The notes under the pieces: model-generated
What the model saw: the letters and a program-made list of their open reading frames with translations, nothing else
What the model was told of the DNA's origin: nothing
Databases searched by the model: none
Origin: RGIG5612 sp045546255
Lineage (GTDB): Bacteria > Bacillota > Clostridia > Lachnospirales > Lachnospiraceae
DNA length: 12,836 nt
Assembly: GCA_045546255.1 (NCBI GenBank)
Contig: JAZQCK010000073.1
Location: forward strand, 1-12,836
Reading direction: 5' to 3'
Shown: positions 1 to 7,079 of the stretch, piece by piece
Numbering within the stretch: the first letter of the stretch is position 1
Layout of the letters: every line of letters starts with the position of its first letter
Position numbers and translations under genes: made by a program

Positions 1-2307
1 CAGATGTTAGTAGTACCTGTTCACAATATGATATTAACACCGGATGCGACGCTGTATTTTCAGACGGACGAGCTTAGAAAAAGTGCCGGCAGCAAAGGTA
101 TTTCGGTGAACGAAAAGATCATCCTGATCGTCACAAAAGAAAACCAGAAATTTCATGAGTTGACAGAAGACAGTTTTTATCCGATCGGGCTTGCCGGAGT
201 GATCACGGAAATCGATCCGCAGGGCTACGCCGTTGTTGATACGCGCTATCGAGTGAATCTTGCCAGCGTGGAATTTAATCCAGACCGTACGATCCAGCTC
301 GAGATCAGCAGACGAAATGACATTCAGGATCTGGATGACGAGATCGAGAAAGAAAAACTCAAGAATATCCTGCAGGAGATGCGGGATTATGCGTCCGGTT
401 TCCAGTGGGCGGATGCGGCGGATTATTATATCGACCAGGTGAAGTCCATCGGAATGGCTGCCTGTATGCTTTCGCCATGGATCAAGATCTCGAATGAAGA
501 ACGATACGAGATCCTTGCAGAAGATAGTGTGGAGAAGCGGACCGAATTGATTGAAAAAGTGCTGTATGATTTCCTGGAAGTCGGCAGGATTACGAACGAA
601 GCCGTAAGCTCCCAGCAGAAAGAGTATCAGCAGATGTATCGCGAATCCGCAATCAAACGTCAGATCGAACATTTGCAGAAAGAACTGGATGAGATGCATC
701 CGGAGAACGTGACGGATGTGCAGAAGTTTGCGCAGAAGATCGCAGACTCCGGAATGAATGAAACTGCCCGCAAAGAAGCAGAAAAAGTGCTGAACCGTCT
801 GAAACAGGAAGGCAAGGAAAGTGTGGAGTCCGGGATCCTTTACGATTACCTGGATTTTGTGACCAGCCTTTCCTGGAAAAAGGAAGATCCGGAACATATC
901 GATTTAGAAGCGGCGCGGAACATCTTGGACGAAGATCATTATGGCTTGAAGAAAGTCAAAGACCGGATCATCCAGCAGATCGCTGTTATGAACTTAAAGA
1001 AACAGCAGTCCGGCTCGATCCTTTTATTTGTTGGTGCGCCGGGAACCGGAAAGACCAGTATCGGAAAGAGTATTGCCAGAGCACTGGGCAGAGAGTATGT
1101 GCGCGTAAGCCTTGGCGGCGTGCACGATGAATCCGATATCCGCGGACACAGAAGGACCTATATCGGAGCAATGCCGGGACGGATCATGGACGGTATCCAA
1201 AAGAGCGGCGTCTCTAATCCGGTCATGGTACTTGATGAAGTTGACAAACTGTCAGCATCGTACAATGGAAGTCCGGCGAGTGCATTGCTTGAGGTCTTGG
1301 ACCCAGAGCAGAATAACACGTTCACAGATCACTACATGAATGTTCCGTATGACCTTTCGGATGTTTTGTTTATCTGCACGGCGAATACGACGGATACCAT
1401 TCCGGAGCCTCTTTTAAATCGTATGGAGGTGATCCAGTTTACCGGATATACGCCACTTGAAAAACTGCAGATTGCGAAAAATCACCTCGTTCCGAAATCG
1501 ATGGAGAGCATGGGTGTTTCCAAAGAGCAGATGGAAATTGAAGATGCCGCACTGGAAAGTCTGATTTCTGATTATACGATGGAAGCCGGCGTCAGAGGTC
1601 TGCGTAAACATATTGACACTCTGTGCCGAATCCTGGCTGTTAAGGTTTCAGAGCATCCGGAAGAGAAGGTGATCGTAACACCAGAAGTTGTAAAAGAAGA
1701 AATGGAAAACCGGCCGATGCAGCATAATGAAGTACTTCCGGATCCGAAAGAAGGAGTTGTAACGGGGCTTGCATGGACACCGGTGGGCGGTGAGATCCTT
1801 TATATCGAGACACTGCTTACTGAGGGAAAGGGGAATCTGACGATCACGGGTCAGCTTGGAGATGTCATGCAGGAGTCTGCAAAGATCGCATTGAGTCTCG
1901 TAAAATCCCTCTTCCCGAAAGAGGCGGAGGTGCTGCAGGAAAAAGATCTGCATATCCATGTGCCGGCGGGTGCGGTTCCGAAGGATGGTCCGTCTGCAGG
2001 CGTTACACTGACAACGGCGCTGGCTTCTCTTCTTACAGGACATGTTGTAGACCCTCATATTGCAATGACCGGTGAAGTTGCCTTAAGGGGTGCAGTCACG
2101 CCGATCGGCGGCCTCCCGGAAAAACTGATGGCAGCAGAGCGGGCCGGAGTGACCAAAGTTTTTATCCCGGAAGCCAATAAGGATGATCTTCGGGAAGTGG
2201 CACAGGAAGTTAAAGATAAGATCGAAATCATTCCAGTCTCGAAGGTGACGGATATCTTAGAAGCCGTCGGAATACTCAAGGAAAGTGTCCTGAAGAAAGT
2301 TTCCTAA
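1..2307 (+). CDS. lon: ATP-dependent protease Lon (LonA type); start uncertain, open to left edge
   Basis: Lon is a cytoplasmic homo-oligomeric AAA+ serine protease that degrades misfolded and regulatory proteins. Numbered from the ATG at 4, the 767 residues show three parts. The N-terminal LonN/coiled-coil region is about 1-300. The AAA+ module has Walker A GAPGTGKT at 344-351, Walker B VMVLDEVDK at 407-415, and the Lon-typical GHRRTYIGAMPGRI after 380. The C-terminal protease domain has catalytic Ser664 in PKDGPSAG and Lys707 in GGLPEKL, 43 residues apart as in other Lon proteases. Length is normal for LonA (about 770-810). The frame stays open through base 1 (a CAG codon), and no ribosome binding site is visible, so the true start may be at 4 or just outside the window. 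The N-terminus lacks the usual PLRxxVxFP signature, having VPVHNMILTPD instead. This matches a Clostridia-type variant that I recall but cannot verify here. The stop codon lies in a palindrome shared with the convergent antiporter gene. Confidence 0.96.
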   Translation, partial: QMLVVPVHNMILTPDATLYFQTDELRKSAGSKGISVNEKIILIVTKENQKFHELTEDSFYPIGLAGVITEIDPQGYAVVDTRYRVNLASVEFNPDRTIQLEISRRNDIQDLDDEIEKEKLKNILQEMRDYASGFQWADAADYYIDQVKSIGMAACMLSPWIKISNEERYEILAEDSVEKRTELIEKVLYDFLEVGRITNEAVSSQQKEYQQMYRESAIKRQIEHLQKELDEMHPENVTDVQKFAQKIADSGMNETARKEAEKVLNRLKQEGKESVESGILYDYLDFVTSLSWKKEDPEHIDLEAARNILDEDHYGLKKVKDRIIQQIAVMNLKKQQSGSILLFVGAPGTGKTSIGKSIARALGREYVRVSLGGVHDESDIRGHRRTYIGAMPGRIMDGIQKSGVSNPVMVLDEVDKLSASYNGSPASALLEVLDPEQNNTFTDHYMNVPYDLSDVLFICTANTTDTIPEPLLNRMEVIQFTGYTPLEKLQIAKNHLVPKSMESMGVSKEQMEIEDAALESLISDYTMEAGVRGLRKHIDTLCRILAVKVSEHPEEKVIVTPEVVKEEMENRPMQHNEVLPDPKEGVVTGLAWTPVGGEILYIETLLTEGKGNLTITGQLGDVMQESAKIALSLVKSLFPKEAEVLQEKDLHIHVPAGAVPKDGPSAGVTLTTALASLLTGHVVDPHIAMTGEVALRGAVTPIGGLPEKLMAAERAGVTKVFIPEANKDDLREVAQEVKDKIEIIPVSKVTDILEAVGILKESVLKKVS

Positions 2308-2323
2308 TTAGGAAACTTTCTTC
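2292..2323. terminator. Perfect 32-nt palindrome between convergent lon and antiporter genes; probable bidirectional terminator
   Basis: The arms GAAGAAAGTTTCC (2292-2304) and GGAAACTTTCTTC (2311-2323) are exact reverse complements around the self-complementary centre TAATTA (2305-2310). The left half of the centre is the TAA of lon and the right half is the TAA of the minus-strand antiporter. On the + strand the stem is followed by the T-rich stretch TTTTC, which suits rho-independent termination of lon. The minus-strand tail is poorer in T (TTCTTC then AGGACAC), so termination in that direction may be weaker. The arms also encode the last residues of both proteins. Confidence 0.8.
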
Positions 2324-3633
2324 TTTTCAAATACGATCGAAAGCACCACAAAGATGATCAGAAGGAACGGGTAGAACAAATAAGGGATCAGGGTCATACT
2401 GGTGATCTTTGCAATTCCGGCAGCGACTAAAAGCTGGGCTCCATAAGGGATGATTCCCTGCATGATGCAGGAGCAGGTATCCAAGAGGGATGCGGTTTTC
2501 TTTGGCTCCACGCCATACTCTTTGCTGATGTCTTTTGCAAGCGGTGCTGCAATGACGATCGCAACCGTATTGTTTGCCGTTGCAATATCCATGAAGGCTG
2601 TCAGAATGGCGATACCGAACATGCCACCTTTTTTCCCTTTCGCGGTTTTCCGGATCAGGTTCAGAACCGCTTCGAATCCACCATTCTCTTTCATCAGTGC
2701 TGCGATAGAGGCTACGAGGATCGTAACGATCATGGTCTCGAACATTCCGCTCATACCGTCTCCCATGGAAGATAACGCAGTGACATAGGTCAGAGAGCCG
2801 GTTGCGATTCCGACGCCGATAAACATAGCGATACCGATCAGCAGAACGATAAATACATTTACGCCGCAGACCGAGAGGATCAAAACAATAAAGTATGGAA
2901 TGGCCTGCCAAATGTTAAAGTCAAAGGTTCCGATTGCGGCACCGCCGCTCGTAATCGCATAGACGATCAGAATGATCATGGTGATGATCGCGGCAGGAAG
3001 AGCAACTTTGATGTTTGTGCGGAATTTATCCTTCATCTCAACACCCTGCGTTTTTGTTGCGGCAATCGTAGTGTCGGAAATAAATGACAGGTTGTCACCA
3101 AACATGGCTCCGCCAACAACAATGCCGACGCTGAGAGCTAGCGGAAGATCCCCGTTTTGAGAGACTGCGCAGGCGATTGGAGCCAGGACGGAGATGGTTC
3201 CGACGCTGGTTCCCATTGCCATGGAGATCAGACAAGCGATCAGGAAGAGACCCGGGATTGCAAATCTTCCGGGGATGATGCTGAGCAGTAAGTTCGCAGT
3301 GCTGGCAGCGCCGCCGGCTTCGCTTGCGATTCCGCTGAAGGCTCCGGCAGCTAAAAAGATAAACAGCATGATCGTGATATTGTCATCGCCGATTCCTTTC
3401 GCACAGCTGCGGACCTTTTCTTCAAATGTCCGTTTGCGGTTTTGAAGGAATGCCACGATCAGCGCAATGGAAAAAGCAAGGACAACGGAGACTACATAGA
3501 ATCCCATTTGTCCTTCCTGTGGTTTGATATATTCAAAAAAGATACCATTTCCCAAATACAGCACCAGAAATACCAGAATCGGGATCAGTGCCTTCGGGTT
3601 TGATTTGACGGGGGTCAGTCCAGAGTTGTCCAT
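2308..3633 (-). CDS. NhaC-family Na+/H+ antiporter (Na_H_antiporter superfamily)
   Basis: This is a 441-residue, strongly hydrophobic integral membrane protein with about ten to twelve predicted membrane segments (for example 15-34, 44-63, 86-105, 122-141, 208-228, 241-276 and 412-434). The region GTSVGTISVLAPIA (141-154), the run GAMFGDNLSFISDTTIAATKT (175-195) with Asp180 and Asp187, and TANNTVAIVIA (352-362) are characteristic of the NhaC / YuiF-type antiporter superfamily. These proteins exchange Na+ for H+, or in some subfamilies malate/lactate or amino acids, across the cytoplasmic membrane. The exact substrate cannot be read from the sequence. The ATG at 3633 follows an AAAGG-like site in the 21-nt gap after murG, so the two genes are probably co-transcribed. 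The ORF ends KKKVS inside the shared terminator palindrome. Confidence 0.88.
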   Translation of the reverse strand: MDNSGLTPVKSNPKALIPILVFLVLYLGNGIFFEYIKPQEGQMGFYVVSVVLAFSIALIVAFLQNRKRTFEEKVRSCAKGIGDDNITIMLFIFLAAGAFSGIASEAGGAASTANLLLSIIPGRFAIPGLFLIACLISMAMGTSVGTISVLAPIACAVSQNGDLPLALSVGIVVGGAMFGDNLSFISDTTIAATKTQGVEMKDKFRTNIKVALPAAIITMIILIVYAITSGGAAIGTFDFNIWQAIPYFIVLILSVCGVNVFIVLLIGIAMFIGVGIATGSLTYVTALSSMGDGMSGMFETMIVTILVASIAALMKENGGFEAVLNLIRKTAKGKKGGMFGIAILTAFMDIATANNTVAIVIAAPLAKDISKEYGVEPKKTASLLDTCSCIMQGIIPYGAQLLVAAGIAKITSMTLIPYLFYPFLLIIFVVLSIVFEKKKVS

Positions 3634-3654
3634 GATGAATTACAGCCTTTCTGT

Positions 3655-4734
3655 TTAGTCGTTTTTACTTTCTTCTAAAACCTCGAGTATTACATTGGTT
3701 ACCAGTCTTGCGGAGTCTTCTTTTTTCTCTGCGTTCATTGCATCGATATAAGCTTTGCGGTTATGGCTGACTTCCACGATATCTGTATAGAGAGAAACCT
3801 TAGTCAGTTCTTCTTCGCGCAGGACTTCTGCAAAGCCGCGGCGCTTGAAGGAGTTTGCGTTTAGGATCTGGTCGCCCCGGCTGGCATCGGTTCCAAGCGG
3901 GATCAGGATCGACGGCTTTTTAAGAGCTACGATTTCATAGATCACGTTCGCGCCGGCACGGGATACGATCACATCTGCTGCCGCAAAGAGATCCGGCAAC
4001 GTATTGCTGACATATTCAAACTGCTTGTAGCCTGGGGTTCCGTCTAAGGAAGGATCGGTCTTTCCTTTGCCGCAGATATGCGCCACATGGAATTTTTCCA
4101 GAAGCTGCGGAAGTGCCTCTCGCACGGCTTCATTGATCGATGCAGCGCCTAAGCTTCCGCCGATGACCATGACGATCGGTTTATCTTCTGAAAAGCCGCA
4201 GAATGCATAGCCTTTTTTCGGATCGCCATCTAAAAGCTGACGGCGGACAGGAAGACCGGTGTGGACCGATTTTCCTTCCGGAAGATACTGTTCGGTTTCC
4301 GGGAAGTTATAACAGATCTTCGCAGCCTTCGGAATCGAAAGCTTATTGGCAAGTCCAGGGGTCAGATCCGATTCGTGGATTACGACCGGAATACCGGCAG
4401 ACGCCGCCGCGAAGATGACTGGAACGGAAACGAAGCCGCCCTTGGAAAAGACAATGTCCGGTTTCTGTTCCTTCATATATTTCTTTGCTTCTCTGAGACC
4501 TTTTAAGATGCGGACCGGATCCGTCAGGTTCTTAACATCTAAGTATCTGCGGAGTTTTCCGGAGGAGATCCCGTAATACGGAATGCCCTGCGCCTCGATC
4601 AATGTTTTTTCAATTCCGTTATAGGAACCCATATACTCGATTTCAAATCCCGCATCCTTCAGATAAGGAAGAAGGGCAATATTTGGAGTAACATGTCCGG
4701 CAGTTCCGCCGCCGGTAAGCAGAATTTTCTTCAT
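3655..4734 (-). CDS. murG: UDP-GlcNAc--lipid I GlcNAc transferase, MurG family (paralog outside a division cluster)
   Basis: MurG is a peripheral inner-leaflet GT28 glycosyltransferase that adds GlcNAc to lipid I to make lipid II. The 359-residue protein has the two GT-B halves expected. The N-terminal half has GGGTAGHVTPN (8-18, His14), FSKGGFVSVP (96-105) and HESDLTPGLANKL (120-132). The C-terminal half has GGSLGAASIN (192-201), the UDP-sugar site SRAGANVIYE (258-267, Glu267) and DQILNA (288-293). The acceptor-side motif reads HESD rather than the usual HEQN. No mra/mur/fts genes flank it. It may therefore be the second, non-dcw MurG seen in some Bacillota rather than the sole MurG. The ATG at 4734 is preceded by AGGGAG at a good distance. 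It heads a probable two-gene unit with the downstream antiporter. Confidence 0.9.
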   Translation of the reverse strand: MKKILLTGGGTAGHVTPNIALLPYLKDAGFEIEYMGSYNGIEKTLIEAQGIPYYGISSGKLRRYLDVKNLTDPVRILKGLREAKKYMKEQKPDIVFSKGGFVSVPVIFAAASAGIPVVIHESDLTPGLANKLSIPKAAKICYNFPETEQYLPEGKSVHTGLPVRRQLLDGDPKKGYAFCGFSEDKPIVMVIGGSLGAASINEAVREALPQLLEKFHVAHICGKGKTDPSLDGTPGYKQFEYVSNTLPDLFAAADVIVSRAGANVIYEIVALKKPSILIPLGTDASRGDQILNANSFKRRGFAEVLREEELTKVSLYTDIVEVSHNRKAYIDAMNAEKKEDSARLVTNVILEVLEESKND

Positions 4735-4796
4735 ATAATAAAATCTCCCTGGTCGTGATGGTCGCGCAATGCGCCATCCGTTTTCAAACCACGGAT

Positions 4797-4826
4797 ACTA
4801 TATCATAATCCCCTCGGTATTACCAA
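4797..4826 (-). promoter_or_regulatory. Putative sigma-A promoter for murG and antiporter
   Basis: Read on the minus strand, TTGGTA (4821-4826) and TATAGT (4797-4802) are separated by 18 nt. They resemble -35 and -10 elements and would give a leader of about 55 nt before murG. The spacer contains an AATCCCC/GGGGATT tract, which could be a metal-repressor half-site, but this is speculative. The leader also holds a short GC-rich hairpin at about 4757-4778 (GATGG pairing with CCATC, loop AAT). Confidence 0.5.
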
Positions 4827-4864
4827 CCTTAGTTCCTGCTTGCTGTGGATTTTCAGGCCGCTTC

Positions 4865-4873
4865 TGTTATACT
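4865..4873 (+). promoter_or_regulatory. Putative extended -10 promoter for the csoR-like gene
   Basis: TGTTATACT provides an extended -10 (TGn plus TATACT at 4868-4873), about 43 nt upstream of the regulator start. There is no good -35 at 17 nt. TTGCTG at 4840-4845 is 22 nt away, which is too far. This fits an extended -10 promoter that depends little on a -35. Confidence 0.45.
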
Positions 4874-4915
4874 AAAGAGGATAAATAATAGTACAAAGAA
4901 GAAAGCAGGATAAAA

Positions 4916-5215
4916 ATGAGTAAAACGCAGCACCATCATGAGCATGGGCATTACCATTCTCCGGAAGAAAAGAAGAAACAGCTGAACCGAATCGCCAAGG
5001 CGATCGGGCATTTGCAGCATGTCAAAGTTATGATGGAAAATGACGAAGACTGTGCGGATGTTTTAATGCAGCTTTCTGCAGTGAACGCGGCGCTTCGCAA
5101 TCTTGGAAAGGCGATTATCAATGAGCACATGACGCATTGTATTACGCATGCGATCGAAGATGGAGATACCGAGGCAGTTGAGGAATTTCAAAAGGCGGTG
5201 CAAAAGTTTATCTGA
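4916..5215 (+). CDS. CsoR/RcnR/InrS-family metal-sensing repressor, probably Ni/Co-responsive
   Basis: The 99-residue all-helical protein belongs to the CsoR/RcnR (DUF156, metal-sensitive repressor) family. These are cytoplasmic tetramers that release DNA when they bind metal or another inducer. The core RIAKAIGHLQHVKVMMEND..C and the helix INEHMTHC are visible. The ligand positions are Cys46, His71 and Cys75 (the CsoR C-H-C set), plus a His-rich tail HHHEHGHYH at 6-14. Counting back 32 residues from Cys46 gives His14, the same spacing as His21/Cys53 in InrS and His3/Cys35 in RcnR. The H-C-H-C set equals the nickel sensor InrS. CsoR-type Cu(I) sensing remains possible because C46/H71/C75 is also its ligand set. 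The gene lies directly upstream of a CbiMQO uptake operon, which favours Ni or Co. The ATG is at 4916; AAGAAAGCAGGA upstream supplies a ribosome binding site. Confidence 0.88.
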   Translation: MSKTQHHHEHGHYHSPEEKKKQLNRIAKAIGHLQHVKVMMENDEDCADVLMQLSAVNAALRNLGKAIINEHMTHCITHAIEDGDTEAVEEFQKAVQKFI

Positions 5216-5228
5216 ATTTTTTGGCGCT

Positions 5229-5257
5229 TTGACAAACTGCTATGCTACTTCAATACA
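5229..5257 (+). promoter_or_regulatory. Putative promoter upstream of cbiM
   Basis: A perfect TTGACA (5229-5234) is followed 17 nt later by AATACA (5252-5257), a weak -10. A start near 5264 would lie inside the C-rich tract and terminator stem that precede cbiM. The promoter is a candidate target for the neighbouring repressor. The weak -10 lowers certainty. Confidence 0.45.
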
Positions 5258-5258
5258 G

Positions 5259-5293
5259 AACCCCCTCCCCCGCTTGTGAGGAGAGGGTTTTTT
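5259..5293 (+). terminator. Intrinsic terminator or attenuator between the csoR-like gene and cbiM
   Basis: AACCCCCTCC (5259-5268) pairs with GGAGAGGGTT (5280-5289), with one C-A mismatch and an 11-nt loop. A run of six T (5288-5293) follows. It should end transcription from the regulator gene. Because it lies after the candidate cbiM promoter, it could also act as an attenuator of the transporter operon. The left arm includes an uninterrupted C5-T-C5 tract (5261-5271). Confidence 0.7.
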
Positions 5294-5318
5294 AGTAAAA
5301 TTATACTCAAATAATATT

Positions 5319-5325
5319 AAAGGAG
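5319..5325 (+). promoter_or_regulatory. Strong ribosome binding site of cbiM
   Basis: AAAGGAG lies 7 nt before the ATG at 5333 and fixes the start so that the translated protein begins with MH. This is required by the family because the free N-terminus and His2 take part in metal binding. Confidence 0.75.
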
Positions 5326-5332
5326 AAAAACC

Positions 5333-6373
5333 ATGCACATTCCTGAGAATTATCTTTCCCCTGCATCCTGTGCCGTTATGGGAGCCGCGATGGTTCCGGT
5401 ATGGGTGCACGCGGTTATTAAAGTAAAAAAAGAAATGCCGAAGGAAAAGCTTCCATTGATCGGTGTTGGAGCTGCGTTCTCTTTCCTCAGTATGATGTTT
5501 AATGTCCCGTTGGTCGGAGGAACGACAGGACATGCAGTCGGAGGAACGTTGATCGCTTTGCTTTTCGGTCCGGATGCCGCCTGTTTAGCCGTGTCCGTCG
5601 CCTTGCTTTTGCAGGCGGTGATCTTCGGGGATGGTGGAATCCTTGCGTTCGGAGCCAATTGCTTTAATATGGCATTCGTTCTTCCTTATGTTGGATTCTT
5701 TGTGTATAAACTGATCATAAAACTTGCCGGCGGGGAAGAAAAAGCCGGAAGCGGATTCCATTATCTGGGAGCTGCGGTGGGATCCTACTTAGGAATCAAT
5801 GCAGCCGCATTTCTTGCTGCCATTGAATTCGGGGTTCAGCCGCTCTTGTTTACGGACAGCCTCGGAAATGCGCTGTATTGTCCGTACGGACTGGGGATTG
5901 CGATCCCGGCCATGATGATCCCGCACCTTTTGGTTGCCGGCTTCGTGGAAGCTGCGTTTACGGTTGCGGTGTTCGCCTTTGTCAGAAAAACCTCTCCGGA
6001 TCTATGCTACTATCCGGTGAAAAATGTGAAGACAGAAGGGGAAAAGAAAAAGCCGATACCGCTCTATATCCTCATGGGTGTGCTCATCGTAGCAACTCCT
6101 TTGGGACTCCTGGCAGCCGGAACTGCCTGGGGTGAATGGGGAGCAGATGAGATCGCCGGAATTGTGACAAACGGGACGGCACTTGGCTATACGCCGGAAG
6201 GGCTTGCAAACGGCTGGGTCTTCAACTCGCCAATGCCGGACTACACACTCGGAGGAGTTGGCGAGGTCCTGGCATATATCTTATCGGCCATCATCGGCGT
6301 AGCACTGTTGATCATTATTTTCAAACTGCTTTCGATTCCATTGAAGGGAAGAGTTAAGAAAAGTGATGCCTGA
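5333..6373 (+). CDS. cbiM: ECF-type cobalt/nickel transporter substrate-binding subunit CbiM with fused CbiN-like tail
   Basis: CbiM/NikM is the membrane substrate-binding component of an energy-coupling-factor Co/Ni importer. The protein starts MHIPENYLSP; in family structures the N-terminal amine of Met1, His2 and His67 form the metal site. Here His67 falls exactly in VGGTTGHAVGG (61-71). The core of about 225 residues has several hydrophobic segments with FGDGGILAFGANCFNMAF (97-114). After a basic linker (about 225-242) a roughly 100-residue extension adds two more membrane segments around ATPLGLLAAGTAWGEWG and a C-terminal helix. This extension has the topology of a CbiN/PDGLE auxiliary domain, which would explain the lack of a separate cbiN. 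An excellent AAAGGAG (5319-5325) sits 7 nt before the ATG. The stop overlaps the cbiQ start. Nickel versus cobalt cannot be decided from the sequence. Confidence 0.92.
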   Translation: MHIPENYLSPASCAVMGAAMVPVWVHAVIKVKKEMPKEKLPLIGVGAAFSFLSMMFNVPLVGGTTGHAVGGTLIALLFGPDAACLAVSVALLLQAVIFGDGGILAFGANCFNMAFVLPYVGFFVYKLIIKLAGGEEKAGSGFHYLGAAVGSYLGINAAAFLAAIEFGVQPLLFTDSLGNALYCPYGLGIAIPAMMIPHLLVAGFVEAAFTVAVFAFVRKTSPDLCYYPVKNVKTEGEKKKPIPLYILMGVLIVATPLGLLAAGTAWGEWGADEIAGIVTNGTALGYTPEGLANGWVFNSPMPDYTLGGVGEVLAYILSAIIGVALLIIIFKLLSIPLKGRVKKSDA

Positions 6374-7076
6374 ATGGATGAAAACAGAAGATCGGGATGA
6401 TCTGCCTTCAGGAGGAAGCCGTTTTATCTTAAAGACACTTCGCGCCATGGGGAGAATTCTCTCCAGACTGAAGACGCAGACAGGACAGGAAAAAGGGAAG
6501 CGTAATCTAGCGCTTCCCAAGTTTCTTTTGCTGCTTGCGTTGATCATCGCAATTTCCGTAGTGCAGAACCGGCTGGTCCTGTTGGCCTTCGCAGCTTTTT
6601 ATTTCGTTCTCCTGTGCACGCTTCCTGCAAAGACTTTGGCTTCTGTCTTAAAAAGCGCATTGCTAGCGGCCCTTTTCACTTTTATTCTCATGCTTCCGGC
6701 CATTTTGCTTCATCCGCTCGGAAGATGGAACCATCTGATCGTTGTGGGCAAAGTGTTTGTCTGCGTCGGCCTGGTCAATGTTTTCAACCAGACCACCCAA
6801 TGGAATCATATTACGACGGCACTCCGGAAACTCCATATCCCGGGCGTGTTTGTTTTTATCCTGGATATCACCTTGAAATATCTGGTGCTTCTTGGTAGTC
6901 TGATCGAAGGCCTGTTAACTGCATGTTCTTTGCGATCTGTCGGGAAAAATAAGAAAAAATACCAGTCAGTCGGCGGCATTATGGGAGTCACCTTTGTCCG
7001 CTCTACGGAGATGAGCCAGCAGATGTATGAGGCAATGCAGTGCCGGGGATTTACCGACGATTATAAAGGACTGTAA
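6366..7076 (+). CDS. cbiQ: ECF transporter T component, CbiQ/NikQ family (divergent)
   Basis: The T component is a membrane protein that couples CbiO ATP hydrolysis to CbiM. The 236-residue product has a polar N-terminus (1-50), then about five hydrophobic segments starting at 52-80. Two EcfT coupling motifs can be seen near the C-terminus. AMQCRG (223-228) is a canonical AxxxRG, while the first is degenerate (ACSLRS, 186-191). The usual LDPRxKL motif near the start of the family is reduced to ALPKFLL, and the N-terminal extension looks unrelated to the family. The start is chosen as ATG 6366, overlapping the cbiM stop by 8 nt, which suggests translational coupling. A GTG at 6363 is an alternative. 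GAAGGGAAGAG about 12 nt upstream is the likely ribosome binding site. Assignment rests on motifs plus the position between cbiM and cbiO. Confidence 0.85.
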   Translation: MPEWMKTEDRDDLPSGGSRFILKTLRAMGRILSRLKTQTGQEKGKRNLALPKFLLLLALIIAISVVQNRLVLLAFAAFYFVLLCTLPAKTLASVLKSALLAALFTFILMLPAILLHPLGRWNHLIVVGKVFVCVGLVNVFNQTTQWNHITTALRKLHIPGVFVFILDITLKYLVLLGSLIEGLLTACSLRSVGKNKKKYQSVGGIMGVTFVRSTEMSQQMYEAMQCRGFTDDYKGL

Positions 7077-7079
7077 TAC

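Noticed and set aside
34..897. A 287-codon open frame on the minus strand opposite lon
   Set aside because: It is antisense to the conserved Lon N-terminal region, has no recognisable domain and no convincing start site. Long antisense frames are common in such coding sequence.
4757..4778. GC-rich hairpin in the murG leader as a regulatory RNA
   Set aside because: The stem is short (5 bp plus 3 bp with a bulge) and matches no known leader element that I can recognise.
5216..5332. A cobalamin or NiCo riboswitch in front of cbiM
   Set aside because: The leader from the candidate start to the ATG is only about 70 nt and is mostly a simple terminator hairpin. There is no room for either aptamer, and no conserved aptamer sequence could be seen.
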